Assembly (NCBI RefSeq): GCF_001949145.1
Contig: NW_019091450.1
Span: 882,598 to 900,556, forward strand
Length of the DNA stretch: 17,959 nt
DNA from: Acanthaster planci
Lineage: Eukaryota > Echinodermata > Asteroidea > Valvatida > Acanthasteridae
Direction of reading: 5' to 3'
This document shows positions 1 through 7,561 of the stretch, piece by piece. How positions within the stretch are numbered: the stretch's first letter is position 1; each line of letters starts with the position of its first letter. The position numbers were made by a program, and so were the translations under genes. The notes below the pieces were generated by a model. That model worked only from the letters and a program-made list of their open reading frames with translations, had not been told where the DNA came from and did no database searches.

Positions 1-246
1 AAGCCCTTATGTAACGCACACAATGGGGGCTCTACACAGAGCTGGCGGCGTAGCCGCAAAACCGAAGGGTCAATGGAGGTTGCTTGTGAGGGCTAGACTC
101 GCCACGGGACACCCATTTTATGGGGTTTAGGCGTTCAGAAAATAAAGATATGAATTTTTGAAGATTTTTGAAAAACGAAAATATGAAAAAAGAGCCCGGC
201 AGCGCATATAACGGTTAAAAAAAAGCACCCGGCAGCAAGTGGTTAA
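1..246. other. Unassigned non-coding sequence with a short repeated CCCGGCAGC word
   Basis: I see no credible gene. The word GCCCGGCAGC / CACCCGGCAGC occurs at about 196-205 and 226-235 beside A-rich runs, followed by TTAA at 243-246, where the next element starts. This may be part of an older repeat cut off by the window edge. Confidence 0.4.
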
Positions 247-552
247 TGGGTGCGTTCAATTAGCTTATACACGTGTAAGTCAAACTTACACGAGAGCATT
301 CGTTTAGCCATCACGTGATGGTGTCAGCCACTACTACCCCGGCTGGCAAACGGGTCTCTGGAGGCTGCCCGAGTGTAATGACGTCACGCATGGACTGTTC
401 GTGCATGAACGTACATGATGGAACGTGGCGGGGACTTGACCTTTTTCCCAGAATGCCTTGGAAAACACACTGCAGCGTTCGATAAGCCTCATTTTGAGGC
501 TTCCCTTGAGTGTAACACCGGTGTGTTCAGGGAAGCTAATCGAATGCACCCA
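247..552. mobile_element. MITE with 19-bp terminal inverted repeats, possibly piggyBac-type (TTAA flank)
   Basis: The left end TGGGTGCGTTCAATTAGCT (247-265) and the right end AGCTAATCGAATGCACCCA (534-552) are inverted repeats with two mismatches. The left flank is TTAA (243-246) and the right flank TTGA (553-556), which could be a decayed TTAA target duplication as in piggyBac elements. The 306-bp interior has no transposase. It is full of palindromes: an 8-bp stem with 3-nt spacer at 273-291, a 14-bp palindrome with CACGTG at 308-321, another 8+3+8 stem at 484-502, and ACACCGGTGT at 515-524. The TIRs are clear; the superfamily is a guess. Confidence 0.7.
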
Positions 553-873
553 TTGAAAAGTAATGATTGTGACTTCTTTATTTCCTCCTGTGACATTGAT
601 TTCTGCGTAAAACTTAAGGCTCATTCTGTTACATTCTGTGACTTTTGATTCAGTAACCAAGTTGCTGTACATGTCAATTTCTTCTTTGTTATAAAGATAA
701 TCACTTGCTTTGGGGCATGTGATTAGTATGGGGTATTGCAGCATACCTGAGTACAAAAATTGTTTATTTCCATGGAGTGAATTTTTATATGTGGCCTTTG
801 ACAGAAGTGGCAAGTTTCTTATGCTGTCCAGTGCATCTTGAAAAGTGTAATCTGCATCAGGGGTTATGCCAGA
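553..873 (-). other. Open minus-strand stretch of about 107 codons, nature unknown
   Basis: The minus strand is open from just after a TAG at 876-874 down to the edge of the MITE. It reads about SGITPDADYTFQDALDSIRN at its start and includes SDYLYNKEEIDMYSNLV further on. The same frame continues into the MITE to 334, but that part is transposon DNA. The bases before 873 (AAAATAG) could serve as a splice acceptor. The composition looks more protein-like than most chance ORFs here, but I recognise no domain. It could be a decayed transposon ORF, an exon of a nested gene, or chance. Confidence 0.2.
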
Positions 874-1448
874 CTATTTTGGGTACCATGCCTCACTTTT
901 AGTGCTTTTTAAATGAGACTTACAGTATGTACCGGTATCTATGAGAAATCACCAATTTCAAGTTACAGTATTCATCAGCATGGATGGCATTGATTTGTAA
1001 TTATAAAACTTTATGTCAGTGCTTTAATTTTCATTTTCAGGTGCCAAAATCAAAACAGGTTAACCTCACTTTCAATTCAATATGGCCGACTTGAGAATAA
1101 GGCCAATCGCAATTCACTGGTTTTTCAGACTACCAGTGCCTTTGTGTCATTGACCAGCCAGCATATCCTTTTTTATGTGAATCCCAAAATGAATCACCAA
1201 AGAATTTTCAATTTCGATGAAATAAACATTTGATTGTTTTACTAATCAATCAAATATCTTAACAGAGCCTTAGGGCCTGCACATACATGTACCACATGTG
1301 TACTGCCCCACTCCTCGTACAGTAGCTCCTTCATTATCTAAAACCTGAACAACAATGAGAAAGGAGCAATCTATGAACCACATACATGTCCATGTGCATA
1401 TGGCACCAGGATATACGGTGTATACATACATGTACAGATATCTTCATG
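874..1448. other. Non-coding stretch, no gene seen
   Basis: Mostly AT-rich intron-like DNA. The only structured item is a short hairpin, ATTTGATTG (1228-1236) and CAATCAAAT (1247-1255), with a 10-nt loop. I see no coding signal. Confidence 0.5.
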
Positions 1449-1568
1449 TACATGTAGAGCAGCGCCCTCTCTTGTTGAAGCACATGTACATGTGCATCTT
1501 CCCTTGCAAAGGAAGTGCAAGCATACATGTACATCTACATGTAGAGCAGCGCCCTCTCTTGTTGAAGC
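1449..1568 (+). repeat. 33-bp direct repeat (two exact copies, 87 bp apart)
   Basis: The 33-mer from TACATGTAGAGC through GCGCCCTCTCTTG to TTGAAGC occurs at 1449-1481 and again, identical, at 1536-1568. The DNA between holds CTTCCCTTGCAAAGGAAG, a short palindrome, and further ACATGTAC words. The GCGCCCTCT core is partly like the CTCF/insulator core in reverse orientation, but it lacks the usual RGTGG end. Confidence 0.8.
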
Positions 1569-1974
1569 GCATCCATACATACAATGTATACTAGCAGCCC
1601 ATACTAACAAATGTGACCGGATCCTTCAAAATGAGTCTTACAAGGCCATTTTTGGAGTAAAGTTCTTTTCTGATGTAGATCAAAAAGAACAAACTGAGCT
1701 CTTATGTATCACATTCCGTCATCTTGATGAAAATGGACACTGCCTTTCCACTGCATGGGTGAAATGTCAGGGGTCCACATTAATTTATGGTACATTGTGC
1801 TTGATTCTGTTCACAGCCTTTAACTCCAAAGTCGCTCTGGTGATTTCCGACTCATTTCGCCAGGATGGATCTCAAATGATTCCAATTGATTCCAGGCAAC
1901 ATCACAAATGTCACCCCCCGACCACTTTGTAAATTATTTAGAGCAGCAAGTAGCCCACAATGCTTTGCACTGCA

Positions 1975-2220
1975 GGGAGGCATGTGGCCTAGTGGTTAAG
2001 GTTTGTAGCTTCGGATCATAGGGTCAGGGGTTCGAATCCAGCTGGTGGCAGCATGTTGTGATCCTGGGCAGGTCACTTTACTCCTATGTGCCTCTCTCCA
2101 CCCAGGAGTAAATGGGTACCTGTGAGGGCAGATATGGTAGTTTAGCTGTTTGCGCCAAAATTGCCGCACTAGGCTAGTATACTCCCCAGGGAGCCGAGAT
2201 GGTTTCAGGAATGTTCAGAT
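1975..2220 (+). mobile_element. tRNA-derived SINE
   Basis: A box-A-like RNA polymerase III promoter TGGCCTAGTGG (1985-1995) is followed 33 bp later by a perfect box B, GGTTCGAATCC (2029-2039), the spacing of a tRNA gene. The sequence between does not fold as a proper tRNA, and downstream there is a non-tRNA body (CCTCTCTCCACCCAGGAGTA, about 2091-2110), the normal layout of a SINE2-class element. Both ends are estimated: I see no clear poly-A tail or target duplication. Such elements are moved in trans by LINE proteins. Confidence 0.8.
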
Positions 2221-2259
2221 GATGTGTGAGCTCTAATCCAAGCAGGTACCGGGTACAGT

Positions 2260-2639
2260 CAGAGGTGGCAGCAAGTCATATTTTGCAAGTCCAAGTCAAG
2301 TCACAAGTCATTTGGTCACAGGGCAAGTCAAGTCAAGTCATTTGGTCTAAACACAAGTCAACTCACAAGTCTCTTTATCCAAGTACAAGTCAAGCTGCAC
2401 GTTATTTTGTCCAGCTGTAATAAGCAAAAAGAACCAGGCATCAACTTATGAAGTTACCAGTTACGATTTATACAAATGTGTGGGCCTGGTCGAGTAGCGT
2501 TTGACTTCGGTTGGTAACAAGTCATCGTTTTGCAAGTCCAAGTCAAGTCACAAGTCAAGGCTGGTATTCACAAGTCAAGTCACAAGTCATAAAAATAGCG
2601 ACTCGAGTCCAAGTCACACGACTCATGTCACCAACTCTG
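2260..2639. mobile_element. Complete non-autonomous hAT-type element with AAGTC-rich core
   Basis: The ends CAGAGGTGG (2260-2268) and CCAACTCTG (2631-2639) are inverted repeats with one mismatch, and each outer end begins with CAG as in many hAT elements. The flanks are GGTACAGT (2252-2259) and GGTACGGT (2640-2647), a 7-of-8 match and the 8-bp target-duplication length typical of hAT. The interior has two blocks of CAAGTC/AAGTCAAGTCAC short repeats (about 2271-2395 and 2517-2625), separated by about 120 bp of ordinary sequence. There is no transposase, so movement would need one supplied in trans. It lies about 40 bp downstream of the SINE. Confidence 0.82.
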
Positions 2640-2647
2640 GGTACGGT

Positions 2648-3130
2648 ACATTTGGTGCGCACGCGTCGTGTACGCACAGGAGTGACCTGTATTATTTGTT
2701 CAAATAAACACTACTAAATGTGTGCTTGGAAAACAATTACATTATTCACAAAAAATGTCCCATCCAATACAAAGGGCCCTTTAATGCTGGTGGTGATGGG
2801 CAAACAACGCAATTAAGCACATCCTTGAAATCGAAAAAAGTCATCACGGTCACACTGTGCCCCAGGCTACTCTACACAATGTGTACACATTCAGTATGCT
2901 TGTCATGCACGCAGCGTGCAAACCCGTTGATTTTAAAAAAGATTCTGCGTTTCTAACGAGCCTGAACTGATACAAATGACGACGCGGAGCAAGGAGAGCA
3001 AGTCAGTAACCTTTGCCGCAAGACTGCGTGAAACATTACATTGCATCAAACAAGTTGAAATGTCGGAATTGGGAATGTTGCCACACACGTACACATGTAC
3101 CAGTACATGTACATGTGCATTACATGTCAA
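2648..3130. other. Non-coding stretch between the hAT element and the tandem array
   Basis: No coding exon is recognised here. The final part (about 3088-3119) is a run of GTACACATGTACCAGTACATGTACATGTGCA-type words leading into the array, as if the array had expanded from the edge of a TACATG microsatellite. Confidence 0.45.
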
Positions 3131-3692
3131 GATGCAGCGCTGCATAACCCTAACAGTCTCAAATCCTCTGATTTCCATATAATGTGCATCGCTGCATAAC
3201 CCTAACAGTCTCAAATCCTCTGATTTCCATATAATGTGCATCGCTGCATAACCCTAAGTCTCAAATCCTCTGATTTCCATATAATGTGCATCGCTGCACA
3301 ACATTAAATCTCAAATCCTCTGATTTCCATATAATGTGCATCGCTGCATAACCCTAAGTCTCAAACCCTCTGATTTCCATATAATGTGCATCGCTGCATA
3401 ACCCTAAGTCTCAAATCCTCTGATTTCCATATAATGTGCATCGCTGCATAACCCTAAGTCTCAAATCCTCTGATTTCCATATAATGTGCATCGCTGCATA
3501 ACCCTAACAGTCTCAAACCCTCTGATTTCCATATAATGTGCATCGCTGCACAACCCTAAGTCTCAAATCCTCTGATTTCCATCTAATGTACATCGCTGCA
3601 TAACCCCAACAGTCTCAAACCTTCTGATTTCCATATAATGTGCATTGCTGCCTAACCCTAACAGTCTCAAACCCTCTGATTTCCATATATTT
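3131..3692. repeat. Tandem array, eleven units of 50 or 52 bp
   Basis: The unit reads about TGCATCGCTGCATAACCCTA, then (AC)AGTCTCAAATCCTCTG, then ATTTCCATATAATG. The anchor CTCTGATTTCC recurs at 3166, 3218, 3268, 3318, 3368, 3418, 3468, 3520, 3570, 3622 and 3674. Steps are 52 or 50 bp depending on whether the junction reads CTAACAGTC or CTAAGTC. The 50-bp form dominates the middle, and the 52-bp form is at both ends and at one internal unit. The fourth unit is the most divergent (ACAACATTAAATC). Copies are otherwise nearly identical, pointing to recent expansion or homogenisation. The array ends about 270 bp from the kinase exon donor. Confidence 0.95.
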
Positions 3693-3895
3693 TACATGTA
3701 CCCTCTGGGGCTAGGGATAAGGACTTGAGGAATGTTTAGAGAGCCTTTTCTTTTTCCTGAAAACTGTCTCATTTACAGTACTGTACATGTACCGTACATA
3801 CATGTATACCATATAATGCAAGGTTTGACTGTTTTCTCCTGGCTTACCGGTACATAGTGTATACTCTAAAACACAGCATTGACAAGGATGCATTA

Positions 3896-4192
<297 letters not shown>

Positions 4193-4677
4193 TCATGGCT
4201 GTGGTACTATCGAGCGAGTCCGGTCGTTGACTGGCCTGACAATCAGGCTCTCTCATCAGACGTACCGGTACTGCAGACTGCCTTCCTGACCTTTGTTTTA
4301 TCCCCTAAGCCAAGGCAGTTTTCCAATACTCGCCTTCGTCTCTGTTTTGGGTTTTATCCCTTACATGTAAATTGATCCCTAAATGCAGGCCTGAAGTGTT
4401 AACATAAAATAGAAATATATGTACATGTAGTTGAATATTTTGTTCGATTGCACATAACTGAATGCTTTAGTGGGACTATCTGACTTACAGTACATGTACA
4501 TGTACAGTGTATTTACCGAAAGCTGAAAACGTTGCAGTTTGGGGGATTCCAAACTGGGCAAAGCCAGAGACCGAGATGAAGCATTGGAAGAACCCCTAAT
4601 GTAAGCCTCACCCAAAGATCCTCAAAGATGAGTTGACCTTAGGAAAATATGTGTTAACTTGAGAAATGAGCCAATAG

Positions 4678-4701
4678 TACATGTACATACATGTACATGT
4701 A
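4678..4701. repeat. Short TACATG microsatellite
   Basis: The words TACATGTACATACATGTACATGTA form an imperfect array built on the palindrome GTACATGTAC. This is one of many such tracts in the window. Confidence 0.85.
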
Positions 4702-5000
4702 GACATGCACAAGAACTTTCAAGTTATCAAGTTACAGGTTTTTGCTTCTTGGAATTGCTTGGGGTCAACTGTCATTCTGTTGATGGTTTCAACAAATTTC
4801 TTCGATTCTCACTGTTTTCCTTCGTCTTGTTTCTACTGAGCCAGATTCCTCCTAGCTTTTCTCTAGATCCCCTGTTGCTATTGGTAACGGTAGTCTGTGC
4901 TTTTCATTTTTGTTTTCTTTCTTTCGTTTTGGTCCATCCTTGAAGAGTCTTCATTTTTCCCCTTGTTGACAGTACTCGTAGGCAAGTCAATTGCCGAGGT

Positions 5001-5024
5001 TACATGTACATGTACATGTACATG
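5001..5024. repeat. Perfect (TACATG)4 microsatellite
   Basis: Four exact TACATG units; this is the cleanest instance of the hexamer that recurs through the window. Confidence 0.95.
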
Positions 5025-5207
5025 ATTTGAAGCCTATGGAGGAAAACATACAGTATACTGGTTGTACATGTACTGTATTAATGTATCATGCATACTGTCC
5101 ATGTACATGAACATCCATACTCCATGGCACTGAGCACATAGTTGTGAGGACTGTACACATAGTGAAGCATGATGCGGTACTTGGGACGAAGTTGTTTAGG
5201 AGACAAA

Positions 5208-5326
5208 GGCTGCATCCGAATCTCTTGTCAAGAGCTAGGTCTTGGTATTCGCTCCATTGGAAATGCACGGAGACGCGCAGACAATAGACCTAGCCGTAGC
5301 TCTAGAAGCCCGTTTCGGATACGGCC
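5208..5326. mobile_element. Small element with 13-bp terminal inverted repeats
   Basis: GGCTGCATCCGAA (5208-5220) is matched in inverted orientation by TTCGGATACGGCC (5314-5326) with two mismatches. Further in, AGAGCTAGGTC (about 5231-5241) is matched by GACCTAGCCGTAGCTCT (about 5287-5303). AAA lies directly outside both ends and could be a 3-bp target duplication. At 119 bp with no coding capacity this would be a MITE. The arms are short and imperfect, so chance or an old foldback remains possible. Confidence 0.45.
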
Positions 5327-5593
5327 AAAGATCCATCCCCACCACTGGGCCTCAAATTTCCTAATACCGGTACCCCTTCCCCTAGCCCCTGGTACACAAA
5401 ACTGTCCCCTCAATGTACCGGTATCCAGTTCGTAAGTGACTTCGTCACAAAGGCGGATGCGCCCAGATTTGCGGGCTCCCATTGGACAATCGCTCAAGTT
5501 GCGGGTTAACTTCCGGCCGGCCATCTACATGTGGGCACACGTGCGCTTGTCTATCAAGCATGTTCAACTGAAAGTGCTGTCCATGAACATTGA

Positions 5594-5618
5594 TGTACAT
5601 ATACATGTACATGTACAT
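5594..5618. repeat. TACATG microsatellite
   Basis: Imperfect run of TGTACATATACATGTACATG words, same family as the other TACATG tracts. Confidence 0.8.
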
Positions 5619-5784
5619 TGTGTAAAACATGGCACGTCATGTACAAATGCATTCTTCTGTAAGTAAAAACATGGGCATATCTATTTACTGTACAATAAGA
5701 GATGTATACATGTACCGTAGATGTGTAAGAATGCATATGACAATGCCTCATACATGTACATGTATATCGTACCAGTTCCGTATA

Positions 5785-5975
5785 CAGTCAAACCTCATTA
5801 ATAAGAGCACTGTTAATAAAGAATTATGCTTAAAACAAGGAAAATTTTAGCTCCCAATCCTTTGTTTTTCCTTGTGTCCTTTCCTGATAATACAAGGATC
5901 CTGTTATAACCACGATAACAAGGTAATTTGCCAAGTCCGAAGGACCTCCTACAGTGTATTAACGAACTTCGACTG
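5785..5975 (+). mobile_element. pogo/Tigger-like MITE, copy A
   Basis: The element starts CAGTCAAACCTCATTAATAA right after a TA and ends CGAACTTCGACTG, the approximate inverse of the start. The CAGTYRAACCTC terminus and a TA target site are typical of pogo/Tigger relatives within Tc1-mariner. The interior (AACAAGGAAAATTTTAG, CAATCCTTTGTTTTTC, CCTGATAATACAAG, CCTGTTATAAC, AACAAGGTAATTTGC) is shared with the copy at 13676-13851 in the same order. There is no transposase; 191 bp. The right flank is CA rather than TA, so the target duplication has decayed. Confidence 0.82.
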
Positions 5976-6014
5976 CATACATGTACAGTACATGTACATA
6001 CATGTACATCTACA
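5976..6014. repeat. TACATG-rich tract abutting MITE copy A
   Basis: CATACATGTACAGTACATGTACATACATG-type words begin immediately at the right end of the MITE, suggesting insertion into, or expansion from, such a tract. Confidence 0.75.
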
Positions 6015-6058
6015 AGTATCGGGTACAAGTGTCTTGCATTGTACTGTATGAGCATGTG

Positions 6059-6215
6059 CAGTGGAACCTGGTTAATAGTAAGTGCACTGTTACGTGTAAT
6101 TACATGTAAAAGATTTTGTTTTGAAAAAGGACATTTTGGAGTTGCCAATTTATTGTTTTTTTGGTTGTTTCATTTTTACATGTAATAATACTATAACCGG
6201 GTAGTAGTCATCTGC
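6059..6215 (+). mobile_element. pogo/Tigger-like MITE, copy C (degenerate)
   Basis: CAGTGGAACCTGGTTAATAGT (6059 on), then GTGCACTGTTA, AAAAAGGACATTTTGGAG, CCAATTTATTGTTTTTTT, AATAATACTATAACC follow the same order of blocks as copies A and B, with many changes. The right end cannot be defined, and the terminal AACTG repeat is not seen. It lies only 83 bp from copy A in the same orientation. It is probably older or came by a local duplication followed by decay. Confidence 0.6.
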
Positions 6216-6309
6216 CATGTCCCAAGAACATCTCATTAGTTGCTTGACTGTACCCATGTGCGTGCGCTATAATTGTTTTTGCAAGAAACTGATCATTTGC
6301 AAATGTAGA

Positions 6310-6450
6310 GAAAAGGAGGCGGCGGTCTGTCCTGTCATTGTTCTGTCCTCAGAGGAGATTGACGTCCTCACTGTAGGAGGCCGAGTTGGCTCACAGCCCT
6401 CACACCAGCCTCGCACAATGCCAGTGAATAACAGCCGAGCCATTTTCTAA
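6310..6450 (+). CDS. Possible terminal exon with a SUMO-interacting-like motif (weak)
   Basis: After a TAG at 6306-6308 the plus strand reads REKEAAVCPVIVLSSEEIDV, then LTVGGRVGSQPSHQPRTMPV, then NNSRAIF and a TAA at 6448-6450. The core VIVLSSEEID (hydrophobic V-I-V-L at 6334-6345 followed by serines and acids) has the form of a SUMO-interacting motif. The stretch is GC-richer than its surroundings. Against it: the tract before the AG is only weakly pyrimidine-rich, no upstream exon or poly-A signal is evident, and I recognise no family. If real, it belongs to a gene on the opposite strand nested in the kinase intron. Chance is the leading alternative. Confidence 0.15.
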   Translation, partial: EKEAAVCPVIVLSSEEIDVLTVGGRVGSQPSHQPRTMPVNNSRAIF

Positions 6451-7016
6451 ATACCGCCGAAAAGGTCAAGTATCTAGAGTGACAACCTGGTGATTTGCTA
6501 CGCACATATCCGTCCAGTGTGTGGCTCCCGCACATTTACAAATGTATGTGTACATTCTACGTATATTTTCTTTTACTGCGTCTCTTTTTTTCCCATCTCC
6601 ATAGCCACTGCCCCCTTCTTTCCAACAGCTGTGCAGGTACATGTAAACTGGACTGGCATGTAGATGCATTAATGCCACTACTTATTTCTGTTCAAGGGCA
6701 AATCCTGAATCTTCTTTTTGTTTTGGAGGGGGAGGGTCTCAGAGCTGTTTTAGGGGGATGGGGTGGGAGAAAAACATTGAAAATTTCTCGGGTAACTGTT
6801 TACATGTATAATGGAATTCCTGTGTGGTGGGGCTACATTTTGGGGCTTTTTACACGCTTTGAAGGAAAGGAAATGAAACAAACAAAATGCCTCTCTCATT
6901 CTTTTTCAAGAAGGAACATTTTTGGATTTTTTTTTTTTGGAGGGTTGGGTGGCAAGGCCCCCATTGACCCTGAGCAAACCTTGCAGCTTTAACCTACATG
7001 TACCTGTACAAAAATA
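6451..7016. other. Non-coding stretch, no gene seen
   Basis: The plus strand is open for 165 codons from 6495, but the translation is low-complexity and hydrophobic/aromatic, driven by T-rich and G-rich runs (for example the T/G run near 6925-6950), and resembles no protein family. I treat it as intron sequence. Confidence 0.5.
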
Positions 7017-7082
7017 TACACATGTACATGTACATTGCACATGTACATTGCACATGTACCAGTACATGAATACATGTGTGTA
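7017..7082. repeat. GTACAT/TGCACAT repeat cluster
   Basis: Dense cluster of CATGTAC words containing a tandem GTACATTGCACAT duplication. Same palindromic vocabulary as elsewhere, with a TTGCA insertion between palindromes. Confidence 0.8.
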
Positions 7083-7505
7083 TAGGATAAAACTGCATGC
7101 TGGGCCCTAGCTCCTTCAATTAAAGACAGAAATTTTGCCCCCTCCCACAGAAATCCATTTATTTTCCCACAACTATAGATGCAAACTGCTGTCCAGCCTA
7201 CATGTATTGGGAAAGTTTCTAAGAACAACTGGGGAATTTAAGTGTGAATGAACCCCTTATGTCTGCATACACCATAAATGATCCTTAAAAATCCATCAAA
7301 AAATTTGGAAGGATTCCATGCAGTCATGCCCCTAGTACATACAGTAAGCAAGTTTACAGTTTCTACAGGGTGCAAGTCCTACACTAATTCAAGCCCCACT
7401 GAAAACAGTGTAAAATCAACAACATTCAGAGCACCATTGCAGGTACATGTAACTGGAGTCCCTGAGGCCTCTCAAATGAAAAATAATGTGTTTTTTGGTC
7501 CTTCA
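7083..7505. other. Non-coding stretch, no gene seen
   Basis: No exon, repeat or inverted structure stands out; sporadic ACATGTA words only. Confidence 0.45.
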
Positions 7506-7561
7506 GATTTCATTTGATTTTCAAATTTTAGTAGATTTCGTTTGATTTTCAAATTTTAGTA
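7506..7561 (+). repeat. 28-bp tandem duplication
   Basis: GATTTCATTTGATTTTCAAA followed by TTTTAGTA (7506-7533) is repeated at 7534-7561 with one A-to-G change (CATTTG to CGTTTG). It is a recent simple duplication. Confidence 0.93.

Noticed and set aside
334-552. C-terminal half of the 159-codon minus-strand open frame
   Set aside because: This part lies wholly inside the TIR-bounded MITE, so its translation is an accident of transposon sequence.
1492-1932. 146-codon plus-strand open frame
   Set aside because: It begins inside the 33-bp repeat region, has no recognised motif and no clear splice sites; only the middle looks faintly protein-like.
1981-2050. Functional tRNA gene
   Set aside because: A and B boxes are present, but the arms do not pair as a tRNA and a SINE body follows.
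3131-3692. CRISPR array
   Set aside because: Adjacent units are near-identical along their full length with no variable spacers; it is a eukaryotic tandem repeat.
3131-3692. Telomeric repeat
   Set aside because: AACCCTAA occurs only once per 50/52-bp unit and is not a run of hexamers.
6495-6992. 165-codon plus-strand open frame as a gene
   Set aside because: Translation is low-complexity, driven by T- and G-rich runs, and shows no domain.
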